From: an uncultured Pelagibacteraceae bacterium
GTDB lineage: Bacteria; Pseudomonadota; Alphaproteobacteria; Pelagibacterales; Pelagibacteraceae
Direction of reading: 5' to 3'
NCBI GenBank assembly: GCA_902604565.1
Contig: CACKZF010000007.1
Location: forward strand, 1 to 37,744
DNA: 37,744 nucleotides
In this document: one piece after another, positions 7,584-17,106 of the stretch
How positions within the stretch are numbered: the stretch's first letter is position 1
Layout of the letters: the number at the start of each line of letters is the position of its first letter
Program-made: the position numbers and the translations under genes
Notes under the pieces: model-generated
The model's input: only the letters and a program-made list of their open reading frames with translations
Database searches by the model: none
What the model was told of the DNA's origin: nothing

Positions 7584-9347
7584 TTTCTTTTTATTAAAAT
7601 TTTTTCTCTTTTTAAATTTTTTTCTTTTGAACTTTGATTTTTTTTCCTGCTTCAATTCTTTATTTTTATCAACTGTTTCGGCCACAATTTTTTGTAAAGT
7701 TTCAATTTTTTCAATTTTCTCTAATACTTTAGATAGTTTTGATTTAAATTCTATTTTGTAATCTTGCAGTCCTAGTCCTTCGCCAACGGTAAGTTCAATC
7801 TTAATCTTATTCTTTTTTTTAAAATAATTTAAATCCTCAGAAAAATAATTTTCAATAAAATGAAGTATTTTTTCACAAACTTTGACTTCCACTACTTTAG
7901 CATTTGTTTCAAATGTCTTAATTTCAATTAATTTAATTATCTTCAAGGCAAAAGTTTCGTTAGTTAATTTAATTGACCATTTAATATTACTTTCCCTTAA
8001 TCTTTGTCTAGACATCTCGAGTAATCCAAAATTACTTATTCTGCCTATTTGAATTCTTGCTCTGTCATTTCTACATCTTTCCTTTAATCTTCGTTCAACT
8101 TGTTTACGATTATTAAAGCTAAGCATGTCTATGAAATCTATTATTATTAGACCCGATAAATCTCTAATCTTAATTTGCCTAGCTATCTCCTCAGCCGCTT
8201 CAAGATTAGTGTCCAGCGCGGTACTTTCAACATTCTTCTGTTTGATAGATTTACCTGAATTAATATCTATTGATACTAGTGCTTCTGTAGGGTTTATTAC
8301 AAGATAGCCCCCAGAGCTGAGCTTCACTTCTGATTTAAATATTTCATAAAGTTTTTTTTCAATATTTTCTTTAAAAAATAGTGGTATTTTTTCTCTAAAT
8401 TTTTTTACTTTTTTCAATTGTTTGGGCATCATAAGCTTCATGTAGTTTTTTGCCTTTTGATATCCGTCAGTACCTTCTACTATAATATTTTGAGTTTCAT
8501 CATCATACATGTCTCTTATACTTCTTTTTATAATATCACTTTCTTGGTGAATTAATGATGGAGCAATAGAATTTAATGCATTATCCTTTATTGAGTTCCA
8601 AACTATAATTAAATTTTTAAGATCACCATTTATCTCGTTTTTCGTTTTGTTTGAACCAGCTGTTCTTACAATAATACCCATCTCTTTTGGAATTTCTATT
8701 TCGTTTAAAATTTTTCTTATTTTTTTTCTATCACCAGGGTTGAATATTTTTCTTGAAATGCCACCTCCTTTAGCAGTGTTAGGCATTAAAACTATATATT
8801 TTCCTGCAATGCTTATAAATGTGCTGAGTGCTGCTCCTTTAAAACCTCTCTCATCTTTAAGCACCTGAACTAATATAACTTGGTTTGGTTTAATTACTTC
8901 TTGAATTTTATATCTTTTAGATGGAAATTTTTTCTCTTTATTTATTTTTTCTTTACTATCATCTTCTAATTTTTCGACTGGATCACTTAATTTTATCTCT
9001 TCGTTACCTTCTAAAATTTGATTTTCATTATTTTCGCTTTCTTTTGATAATTCTTCTCTAACTTTTTCTTCCTCTTCTTTTATTTTTTCTAAATCAGTCT
9101 GCGGTAGCTGATAATAATCAGACTGGATATCGTTAAAAGACAGAAATCCATGTCGCTCTCGACCGAAATCAACAAATGCTGCTTGTAGCGAGGGTTCTAC
9201 TCTACTTACTTTGCCCAAGTAAATATTATTTTTTATTAATGTGTTGTTTACGCTTTCATATTCATAATCTTCAATATGATTATCTTTTTTAAGAACAACT
9301 CTTGTTTCATTTGGATGCGATGCATCAATGTATAAATTTTTTGACAT
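7575..9347 (-). CDS. rne: ribonuclease E/G family endoribonuclease, short form without the Zn-link motif
   Basis: This 590-residue RNA endonuclease is expected to process rRNA/tRNA and degrade mRNA. The N-terminal part has the RNase H-like and S1 regions (NNIYLGKVSRVEPSLQAAFV, DFGRERHGFLSF), interrupted at about residues 85-145 by a Glu/Lys-rich insertion. The catalytic region shows VSIDINSGKS (Asp near 360) and LIIIDFIDML (Asp near 402), then RLKERCRNDRARIQIGRISN and LEMSRQRLRES. After RQRLRES, where E. coli RNase E and RNase G have a CPxC zinc-link, the sequence runs SNIKWSIKLTNETFALKII with no cysteine pair. There is no long degradosome scaffold; the protein ends in a very Lys-rich tail (residues 560-590). 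The stop is TAG at 7575. Confidence 0.93.
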   Translation of the reverse strand: MSKNLYIDASHPNETRVVLKKDNHIEDYEYESVNNTLIKNNIYLGKVSRVEPSLQAAFVDFGRERHGFLSFNDIQSDYYQLPQTDLEKIKEEEEKVREELSKESENNENQILEGNEEIKLSDPVEKLEDDSKEKINKEKKFPSKRYKIQEVIKPNQVILVQVLKDERGFKGAALSTFISIAGKYIVLMPNTAKGGGISRKIFNPGDRKKIRKILNEIEIPKEMGIIVRTAGSNKTKNEINGDLKNLIIVWNSIKDNALNSIAPSLIHQESDIIKRSIRDMYDDETQNIIVEGTDGYQKAKNYMKLMMPKQLKKVKKFREKIPLFFKENIEKKLYEIFKSEVKLSSGGYLVINPTEALVSIDINSGKSIKQKNVESTALDTNLEAAEEIARQIKIRDLSGLIIIDFIDMLSFNNRKQVERRLKERCRNDRARIQIGRISNFGLLEMSRQRLRESNIKWSIKLTNETFALKIIKLIEIKTFETNAKVVEVKVCEKILHFIENYFSEDLNYFKKKNKIKIELTVGEGLGLQDYKIEFKSKLSKVLEKIEKIETLQKIVAETVDKNKELKQEKKSKFKRKKFKKRKNFNKKKLN

Positions 9348-9430
9348 ATATTTTGAGTATTTTTCATTAATTTAATTTTTTAAATTCGGTGCCTTATCTT
9401 TAACAAATTCAATCAATAATTTAAACTAAA

Positions 9431-11770
9431 ATGAGTAATATAATCAAAAAACTTCTAATTGTTTTAACACTTTTTTCATTATCCAGCTTTATTGCAATTT
9501 TTACAATTCTTTGGACATATTCAAACAAGTTACCAGATTATAAATTTTTAAAAAGTTATAAGCCACCAGTTTCAAGTAAAGTATATTCTGGGAATGGAGT
9601 TTTAATAAGTGATTTTTCATCTGAAAAGAGAATATTCATTCCTTATAATGCAATTCCCAAAAAAATAATAAACTCTTTTTTGTCTTCAGAAGATAAAAAT
9701 TTTTTTAAGCATCCTGGAGTAGATGCAAAAGGAGTATTAAGAGCAGTTAAAAATAATTTTTTTAATTTAATTAAATCTAATAGGCTTGAAGGCGCTTCTA
9801 CAATTACCCAACAAGTAGCTAAAAACTTTCTTTTATCAAACGAAGTTAGTTTAGATAGGAAAATAAAAGAAGCTATCTTGGCATTTAGAATAGAAAGAGC
9901 ATTATCTAAAGAGAGAATATTAGAACTTTATTTAAATCAGATTTATTTAGGCGAAGGATCATATGGTATAGCATCTGCGAGTCTTAGATATTTTGATAAA
10001 CCAATTGGTGAGTTAAATTATTCTGAGTCTGCATTATTAGCTGCATTACCTAAAGCACCAAGTAAATACAATCCATATAAAAATAAAGAATTAGCAACTT
10101 ATAGAAGGAACTTAGTAATAAAAAATCTCTATGAGAATACTTATATTTCAAAAAATAAATATGAGGAATTAATTAATTCAAAAATTATTTTAAAGAAGAG
10201 AAAAAGAATTTTTTTAGAAGATACAAGATATTTTGTTGAAGATATTAGAAAAAAAGTAATTCAAGATTATGGCTATGAAAAAGTTTATAAACAAGGTTTT
10301 AACATAAAAACACCAATTAATTTAGAACTTCAGAATTTAGCAGCAGCTTCACTAAGAAAAGGCTTGTTAGAATATGATAAAAGGAAAGGTTGGCGTGGTC
10401 CTTTAGATAATAGAAAAGATAAGAATTGGTATAAAAACTTAAATAAGTTTAATTTAGAAAAAATAATTGATTGGCAAATAGCAATTGTAAAAAGAATAGA
10501 TAAGTTCGAGACTGTAATTCAAACATCGAACAAAGAAAATGGTATTATAAATTATGAAGATATTAATTGGACGAGAAAAAACTTTGATCAAATATTTAAA
10601 GTTAATGACCTAATTTATGTAAAAAAAATATCAGATGGAATTTTTAGTTTAAGACAATTACCTAGTGTAAATGGAGGAATAGTTGTTATGGATCCTTATA
10701 GTGGAAGAGTATTGGCAATGTCTGGAGGATTTAGTTTTAAACAAAGTGAGTTTAATAGAGTTTCGCAAGCAAAGAGACAACCTGGTTCAGCTTTTAAACC
10801 ATTCATATATGCTTTGGCATTAGAAAATAATTATACGCCATCTTCTTTAATCCTTGATGCGCCGATAGTGCTTAACCAAGGTCAAGATCTTAAAATGTGG
10901 AAACCCGAAAATTATGGTAAGAAATTTTATGGACTTTCAACGCTAAGAACTGGAGTAGAAAAATCTAGAAACCTTATGACCGTCAGAATTTCACAAGATT
11001 TAGGAATAGATAAGATCATAAATTTTTCAAAAAAACTTAATATTTATGAAAATCCTGAGGAATTGATGTCAGTATCATTAGGTTCTGCAGAAACTACATT
11101 ATTAAATATTACTAGTGCATATTGCTCTTTTGTAAATGGTGGGAAATTAGTTTCCCCAGTTATAATAGATAGAATTCAAGATAGTTTAGGGAATACAATT
11201 TTTAATAATGAAAAAAGATTTTGTGAAAATTGTGACAAGATTTCGTTTCAGGGTAATAATATACCAATAATAAAAAATAATTTTAAACAAATTTTCTCCT
11301 CTCAAACCGCATATCAAATGACTTCGATTCTAGAAGGCGTAATCCAGAGAGGCACCGGAAAAAGACTTAGAGACTTAAATTTACAACTTGCTGGAAAAAC
11401 TGGGACAACCAATAATAATACTGATACGTGGTTTATCGGTTATACTTCAAATTTAGTAGTTGGTGTATATGTTGGTTTTGATAGTCCAAAAAAATTAGGA
11501 AGATATGAGACAGGTTCTAAAACTGCACTACCTATTTTTAAAGATTTCATTAAAAAAGCTGTAAATAATTATGAAGCAAGACCTTTTAAAATTGCAAAAG
11601 GAATTAAAATGATGGTTATTGATACTGAAACTGGAAAAAAAGCAGATTTTGGCTCAAAAAAAACTATTATAGAGTCTTACAAAAAAGAAAAAATTGAAAA
11701 TAAATCATTTATTAGTAATGATAAGTATAATTCAAATAAATTAAGAAATAATATTCTTAAATTTTATTAA
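9431..11770 (+). CDS. mrcA: penicillin-binding protein 1A (bifunctional glycosyltransferase/transpeptidase)
   Basis: This 779-residue class A PBP polymerises and cross-links peptidoglycan. Residues 6-29 form an N-terminal membrane anchor. The GT51 domain has the catalytic SSEDKNFFKHPG (Glu87), EGASTITQQVAKNFLL, RKIKEAILAFRIERALSK and ELYLNQIYLGEGSYGI. A linker/OB-like region follows (about 260-400). The transpeptidase domain has RQPGSAFKPF with the acylated Ser453 and Lys456, EKSRNLMTV (SxN) and LAGKTGTTNN with KTGT at 656-659. The tail is Lys/Asn-rich. The ORFs mrcA and prfB share one base (TAATG), so mrcA, prfB and the AsmA-like gene probably form one transcript. Confidence 0.96.
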   Translation: MSNIIKKLLIVLTLFSLSSFIAIFTILWTYSNKLPDYKFLKSYKPPVSSKVYSGNGVLISDFSSEKRIFIPYNAIPKKIINSFLSSEDKNFFKHPGVDAKGVLRAVKNNFFNLIKSNRLEGASTITQQVAKNFLLSNEVSLDRKIKEAILAFRIERALSKERILELYLNQIYLGEGSYGIASASLRYFDKPIGELNYSESALLAALPKAPSKYNPYKNKELATYRRNLVIKNLYENTYISKNKYEELINSKIILKKRKRIFLEDTRYFVEDIRKKVIQDYGYEKVYKQGFNIKTPINLELQNLAAASLRKGLLEYDKRKGWRGPLDNRKDKNWYKNLNKFNLEKIIDWQIAIVKRIDKFETVIQTSNKENGIINYEDINWTRKNFDQIFKVNDLIYVKKISDGIFSLRQLPSVNGGIVVMDPYSGRVLAMSGGFSFKQSEFNRVSQAKRQPGSAFKPFIYALALENNYTPSSLILDAPIVLNQGQDLKMWKPENYGKKFYGLSTLRTGVEKSRNLMTVRISQDLGIDKIINFSKKLNIYENPEELMSVSLGSAETTLLNITSAYCSFVNGGKLVSPVIIDRIQDSLGNTIFNNEKRFCENCDKISFQGNNIPIIKNNFKQIFSSQTAYQMTSILEGVIQRGTGKRLRDLNLQLAGKTGTTNNNTDTWFIGYTSNLVVGVYVGFDSPKKLGRYETGSKTALPIFKDFIKKAVNNYEARPFKIAKGIKMMVIDTETGKKADFGSKKTIIESYKKEKIENKSFISNDKYNSNKLRNNILKFY

Positions 11771-12868
11771 TGGAACAAGAAATAGAAAAATTCAAATCTG
11801 AGGTAATTAAAATAAATCAAAGAATTAAGGAGTTTCTTTGAAACACAAGATATTGCTTTAAAAAGAAATAAACTTAGCATCCTCATAGAGGACCCAAAAT
11901 TCTGGGATGATAGAAAAAAAGCTGAAAAAATATTAAAAGAAAAAAAAGGATATGACGATCTTTTAGGCTCTCATAAACAATCAGAAAGAGAGATTGATGA
12001 GTTATATGACATGTTCAAGCTTGCAAGCGAAGAAAATGACAAACAGCTAATTCAAGAAATATTAGACAAATTTTTAAACTTAAAAAAAGATTTAAAAAAA
12101 CTAGAAATTAAATGTTTTCTTTCAAATGAAAATGATACTTTTGATAGTTACCTAGAATTTCATGCAGGTGCAGGGGGTACCGAGAGTCAAGATTGGGCTC
12201 AAATGCTAAGGAGAATGTATATGAAGTGGGCATCTAATAAAGGATATAATGTTGAATTGATTAGTGAGCATAAAGGTGATGAAGCAGGTATTAAGTCATC
12301 AGTTATTAAAATTTCTGGAGAATATATTTATGGTTTTTTAAAATCGGAGTCAGGAATACACCGTTTAGTAAGAATCTCACCATTTGACTCAGGCTCAAGA
12401 AGACACACAAGCTTTTCTAGTGTTTGGGTTTACCCAGTTATCAGTGAGAATATAGATATTGAGGTATTAGATAAGGACTTGAGAATCGATACTTACAGAT
12501 CAAGTGGAGCAGGTGGACAACATGTCAATACAACTGATAGTGCAGTAAGAATTACTCATATTCCAAGTAAAATTGTTGTTCAATGTCAGAATGAAAGATC
12601 ACAACATAAAAATAAAGAAACATGCATGAACATGCTTAAAGCAAGACTGTACGAATTTGAAATACAAAAGAGAAAAAAAGAGAGTGACAATATTGAAAGT
12701 TCAAAATCAGAAATTGGTTGGGGACATCAAATAAGATCATATGTGTTGCATCCTTACAGAATGGTGAAAGATAATAGAACGAATTTTGAAAATTCAAATC
12801 CTGACAAAGTATTAGATGGTGAAATTGATGAATTTTTAGAGAATTCCTTATATAAAATAAATGCGTAA
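11770..12868 (+). CDS. prfB: peptide chain release factor 2 with programmed +1 frameshift
   Basis: RF2 ends translation at UGA and UAA. The first frame starts at ATG 11770 and stops at an in-frame TGA (11839-11841) after 23 codons. The second frame resumes at 11840 and runs to 12868. Joining 11770-11838 to 11840-12868 (one T skipped) gives 365 residues, the E. coli RF2 length. The stop-recognition tripeptide SPF is at 203-205 (RISPFDSGS) and the catalytic GGQ at 248-250 (SSGAGGQHVNTTDSAVRITH). A start at ATG 12011 would drop the N-terminal domain and is not the real start. The coding end overlaps the next gene by 8 bp. Confidence 0.96.
11827..11841 (+). promoter_or_regulatory. programmed +1 frameshift signal of prfB
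   Basis: The sequence reads AAGGAG-TTT-CTT-TGA-A. An internal Shine-Dalgarno element (11827-11832) lies three bases before the slippery CTT codon, followed directly by the UGA stop. E. coli prfB has the same order and spacing (SD, three bases, CUU UGA). Low RF2 slows reading of UGA and favours the shift, so RF2 controls its own level. Confidence 0.95.
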
Positions 12869-15839
12869 GAAAATATTTATTACTGGCATATCAATTTTAC
12901 TAATATTAATTATAAGCATATTATATCTAAGTATTTATGGAGTTAAAACAGCTAAATTTAACAGGTTTATAAATAATAAAGTTAAAGATTTTAATTCAAA
13001 ATTAACTCTTCGTACTGAGGATGTTTATATTAAGTTAAATCTTATTGAAAGTACCATTAAAATTAATACTAAGAATGCAAACTTAATTGCAGAATTTAAT
13101 ACCATTAAAATTTCAAATATAGATATAAATTTAAATTTAATAAAATTTTTAAAGAATGAAAATTCAATCAAAGATTTAAATATTAAATCTTCAAGTAATT
13201 TGATAACAGATGTTACATCATTCTTGAATACGATAGACTATAATCTATCTAGATATATCTTTTATAGTCAGATCAAAGAAGGATTATTAAATTTTGAATT
13301 AGATGCTAAATTAGATAGCACAAACCAAGAGGATCTTTCTTATTCAATCTTGGGCTATGTAAGTAAAGCAAAATTAAATATTCCAGGACATGAAAGTCTG
13401 AAAGACATAAATTTTAATTTTGAGACACAAGATAAAATAACTAAAATTTCAAATTTAAATTTTACTTATAGGGAGATACCAGTTTCGTCAAAAAGATTGA
13501 ATGTGAAAGAGAAAATATCTGGGGAATATTATATTGAAGGAGATATAGAAAATACTAAAGCATTAATAAACCCAAATTTAATATTAAAATATGCAAATAT
13601 AAAACTAGATTATTTGTCCGATAAAGAGATCTTGGCTCATAGTAAAAATTTATTCTCTTTTATAATTAATAAAAATAAGAAAATAGAAAATATTAAAATT
13701 GACTCAGTTTTAAATTTTGATGAAATTTATTTTAATAATAAATACCAAAACTTTATAATTTTTAAAGAAGGCACAATCAATTCTAAATTTGAAAATGAAA
13801 AATTTACAGCAGAACTTAATACAAACTTTGCTTTTTTAGATGATTTAAATTTGGTTAATGAGGTTAAAAATAATAATTTAAATTTATCTTTAAATAAAAA
13901 AAACAGTCAAAAAATGATGATAAAAGGAAATATAAGCAATGGAAAAATACCTGTAGATTCTAAAATTTTTTTAAATCTTTTTGATTTAAATCCAAAATTA
14001 CTATCTGATAAAAAAATTAATATTGAGACAGATAGTAACTTCAAATTTGAAATTAATAACAACAAAATAGAAAATTACCTCGTCAATTCAAAAATAAATT
14101 TAGATAAATTAGAACTAAATAAAAAAATTCAGGACGTTTTATATCTTAAAAATATAAAGACTGAAATTACCTTTAGAGATAAATTCTTTAATTTAGATTT
14201 AAAAAGTAATTACTCATTCCTAGATAAAAATTTTAATAATGAGTCTGAAAATAATATTATAAATTTTAAATTAGATAAAAATGATTCTAAATTTTCGGAT
14301 GTAGAACTATTTGTACGGTCAGATAATAATAGCATTAATACTAAAGAGTTTAAAAAATATTTAAAAATTCAAGAACAAGATAATTTGATAGTCGATCAAA
14401 TAGTAAATATAAATTCAAATTTTAAGATAAATGCTTTAATCGATGAAAATTTTAATATTAAAAATTTTGACATAAAATCAGATTTAAATTTCGATAATTT
14501 AAATATTAATTACAAATCAAATTTAATTAAAAAATATTTAACAAATTTCGATAATAAGATAGCCATCAAAAATCCTCAAATTTTATTTGAATACTCAAAT
14601 GACTTATTCAATTTACAAATGGATGGAAAATATTTATTAAATGATAAAGAAGATAATTTTTTTATTATATACAAAGGTGATGAAAATAACTTTGAACTTT
14701 ATTCCTTATTAGATTTAAATGATAGCGATTTAAAAATTGATGAAATTCAATATTTAAAAAAAAAAAATATTCCTTCAAAATTAGAAATTTTATTAAATAA
14801 ATCTAAAAATAACTTTAATTTAGAGAAAATCAATTTCATAGAAAGTAAAAACTATATTTCAGTAAATAATCTCAATATTTCAGATAAGTTTAAAATTCAG
14901 AGTGCAGATAAAATTGATATAAATTTTCTCAATAGTAATGGAGTTATAAATAATTTTAAAATTGTAAGAAATTCAAATATCTATGAATTTATAGGAAACC
15001 AAATCGATGGAGAAAAAATAATTCAAAAATTATTGGACAGAAATAACGAAAATAAGTTTTTAAATTTTTTTGATAATTTAAATACTTCAGTATTATTGAA
15101 TTTAGAAAAAGTATATTTAGAACAAGATGAATATCTTAAAAAATTTGTTGGCGAATTCGATATAAGAAATAATAAATTAATATTAGCTAAAGCTAATGGA
15201 GTTTTGGATAAAGAAAATCAATTCTCTTATTCTTATAGAACAACAGCTAAGAATGAAAAAATTACAAATATATTTATTCAAGAACCAAAACCATTTATAA
15301 ATAATTATAAATTTATAAAAGGTTTTGATGAAGGTGAATTAAACCTAAGTTCAATCAAAATTGATAATACATCTAGGTCAAATCTCAAGATTACTAATTT
15401 CAAAGTTAAAGAAGTACCAGTTTTAGCAAAAATTCTTACACTCGCGTCTTTACAAGGAATTGCTGATCTTTTGACGGGTGAGGGAATAAGATTTAATGAA
15501 TTCGAGATGGATTATAGAACAAAAAACAATCTAACAGAGATTGATGAGATGTATGCAATAGGACCAGCTATTTCAATAATGATGGAGGGTTATATTGAGA
15601 AAGACAATATAACAAGTTTAAGGGGAACTTTAGTGCCTGCAACAACTATTAATAAGAATATAGCCAAAATTCCTTTGCTCGGTAACATTTTAGTTGGCGG
15701 CAAATCTGGTGAAGGTATATTTGGTGTCAGTTTTAAAATTAAAGGACCACCTAATGATTTAAAAAGTACAGTTAATCCAGTAAAAACTTTAACTCCAAGA
15801 TTTATTACTAGGACTTTAGAAAATCTTAAGGGTAATTAA
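12861..15839 (+). CDS. large AsmA-like (DUF3971/YhdP-type) envelope protein
   Basis: This 992-residue protein has one N-terminal membrane helix (FITGISILLILIISILYLSI, about residues 5-27) followed by a very long, low-complexity-looking beta-rich region full of Asn, Lys, Ile and Asp. The C-terminal 130 residues are more conserved in style: VLAKILTLASLQGIADLL, GIRFNEFEMDYR, AIGPAISIMMEGYIEKD, LRGTLVPATTINK and IPLLGNILVGGKSGEGIFGV. This pattern fits AsmA-like C-terminal domains of TamB/YhdP-type proteins, which bridge the periplasm and move lipids between membranes. The exact subfamily is not certain. It overlaps prfB by 8 bp and the convergent tyrS by 4 bp. Confidence 0.8.
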   Translation: MRKKIFITGISILLILIISILYLSIYGVKTAKFNRFINNKVKDFNSKLTLRTEDVYIKLNLIESTIKINTKNANLIAEFNTIKISNIDINLNLIKFLKNENSIKDLNIKSSSNLITDVTSFLNTIDYNLSRYIFYSQIKEGLLNFELDAKLDSTNQEDLSYSILGYVSKAKLNIPGHESLKDINFNFETQDKITKISNLNFTYREIPVSSKRLNVKEKISGEYYIEGDIENTKALINPNLILKYANIKLDYLSDKEILAHSKNLFSFIINKNKKIENIKIDSVLNFDEIYFNNKYQNFIIFKEGTINSKFENEKFTAELNTNFAFLDDLNLVNEVKNNNLNLSLNKKNSQKMMIKGNISNGKIPVDSKIFLNLFDLNPKLLSDKKINIETDSNFKFEINNNKIENYLVNSKINLDKLELNKKIQDVLYLKNIKTEITFRDKFFNLDLKSNYSFLDKNFNNESENNIINFKLDKNDSKFSDVELFVRSDNNSINTKEFKKYLKIQEQDNLIVDQIVNINSNFKINALIDENFNIKNFDIKSDLNFDNLNINYKSNLIKKYLTNFDNKIAIKNPQILFEYSNDLFNLQMDGKYLLNDKEDNFFIIYKGDENNFELYSLLDLNDSDLKIDEIQYLKKKNIPSKLEILLNKSKNNFNLEKINFIESKNYISVNNLNISDKFKIQSADKIDINFLNSNGVINNFKIVRNSNIYEFIGNQIDGEKIIQKLLDRNNENKFLNFFDNLNTSVLLNLEKVYLEQDEYLKKFVGEFDIRNNKLILAKANGVLDKENQFSYSYRTTAKNEKITNIFIQEPKPFINNYKFIKGFDEGELNLSSIKIDNTSRSNLKITNFKVKEVPVLAKILTLASLQGIADLLTGEGIRFNEFEMDYRTKNNLTEIDEMYAIGPAISIMMEGYIEKDNITSLRGTLVPATTINKNIAKIPLLGNILVGGKSGEGIFGVSFKIKGPPNDLKSTVNPVKTLTPRFITRTLENLKGN

Positions 15840-17059
15840 TTTGTAATTTTAAAGTGCTTTTTTTTTCCTATAGATAGCTTAATAAAACCCTTATCTGCGA
15901 ATAGATTAGGATCAATTATATACTTTTCATCTAGCACACTTTCATTATTTAATTTTATCCCGTTTGACTTAATTAATCTTCTTATTTCTGATTTAGAAAT
16001 ATCTTTATTTACAAAAGAAATTAGCTCAACTATATTTTTTGATAAAATATCATTATTGACTTTTATCCCAGGAAGATTTTCTCCTGTAGAATTCTCTTTA
16101 AAAGTATTTTCTGCAAGTTTCTCAGACTTTTTAGCTTCTTTTATTCCGTGTAGCATTTCTGTTGCATTATTGGCGAGTAAAATTTTTAGTTTGTTTATAT
16201 CCTTATCTTTTTCCTTCTCAATTTTATCTAAAGACAGATCAGTAAACATTTTTAAAAACTTTAAAACATCTCTATCATCTGTATTTCTCCAAAACTGCCA
16301 ATAATCATATGGAGATAACATTTCTTTATTTAACCATACTGCCCCTTTTTCAGTTTTACCCATTTTAGTACCTGACGCTAATGTTATTAGTGGAGTAGTT
16401 AAGCCAAATACTTGATTCCCAGACTCTCTTTTAATTAGTTCAACACCGTTTACTATATTTCCCCATTGATCGGATCCACCAATTTGTAAATTACATTTGT
16501 TTGATTTATTAAGTTCATAAAAATCATATGCTTGTAAAATCATATAATTAAATTCCATATAACTTAAAGATTGTTCTCTCTCTAATCTTAATTTAACACT
16601 ATCAAATGTTAACATTTTATTTATTGTAAAATGTTTACCTATGTCTCTTAAAAAATCTATATAATTAAGTTTGCTCAACCATTTATAATTATTCACAAAA
16701 ATCGGTTTTAATTTTGAATTATTTGTTTTAAGAAAAATTTTAAAAACCTTTTTTATATTATTAATATTATTCTCAATTTGCTTTTCAGAAAGAATTTTTC
16801 TAGTTTCCTCTTTACCAGATGGATCTCCTATTCTAGTTGTGCCCCCACCCAAAAGAACAATTGGTCTGTGGCCATACTTTTGTAAAAGTCTAAGACACAT
16901 GATTTGCAATAAACTTCCAACATGTAAACTTGGAGCTGTACTATCAAATCCAATATAAGCATTTGTGCTTTCTCTATTTAATAGATTTGATAATTCTATT
17001 TCATTTGTACATTGATAATAGTACCCTCTCTCTTTAAATTCTTTTAAAAAATTATTCAT
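15836..17059 (-). CDS. tyrS: tyrosyl-tRNA synthetase
   Basis: This 407-residue class I synthetase shows AYIGFDSTAPSLHVGSLLQI with the HIGH-type motif HVGS, then LLGGGTTRIGDPSGKEETR, the tyrosine-binding region YMEFNYMILQAYDFYEL and LQIGGSDQWGNIVNGVEL. The second signature is KMGKT (about residue 233), which replaces KMSKS with KxGKT as in many bacterial TyrRS. A C-terminal S4 RNA-binding domain (about 340-400: SKSEIRRLIKSNGIKLNNE) is present. Start ATG 17059 lies 47 bp from the divergent anmK, a neighbour pair seen in other Alphaproteobacteria. Confidence 0.97.
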   Translation of the reverse strand: MNNFLKEFKERGYYYQCTNEIELSNLLNRESTNAYIGFDSTAPSLHVGSLLQIMCLRLLQKYGHRPIVLLGGGTTRIGDPSGKEETRKILSEKQIENNINNIKKVFKIFLKTNNSKLKPIFVNNYKWLSKLNYIDFLRDIGKHFTINKMLTFDSVKLRLEREQSLSYMEFNYMILQAYDFYELNKSNKCNLQIGGSDQWGNIVNGVELIKRESGNQVFGLTTPLITLASGTKMGKTEKGAVWLNKEMLSPYDYWQFWRNTDDRDVLKFLKMFTDLSLDKIEKEKDKDINKLKILLANNATEMLHGIKEAKKSEKLAENTFKENSTGENLPGIKVNNDILSKNIVELISFVNKDISKSEIRRLIKSNGIKLNNESVLDEKYIIDPNLFADKGFIKLSIGKKKHFKITN

Positions 17060-17106
17060 AGGTCTATAATCTTACAATATACATATTTTAATAAAAAAAA
17101 ATAAGA

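Noticed and set aside
7575-9347. Poly-A/poly-T-rich stretches read as possible intrinsic terminators or repeats
   Set aside because: Such tracts occur throughout this AT-rich window, mostly inside coding regions, and lack GC stems.
12011-12868. Short RF2 starting at ATG 12011
   Set aside because: It would lack the N-terminal domain; the +1 frameshift at 11839 explains the missing part.
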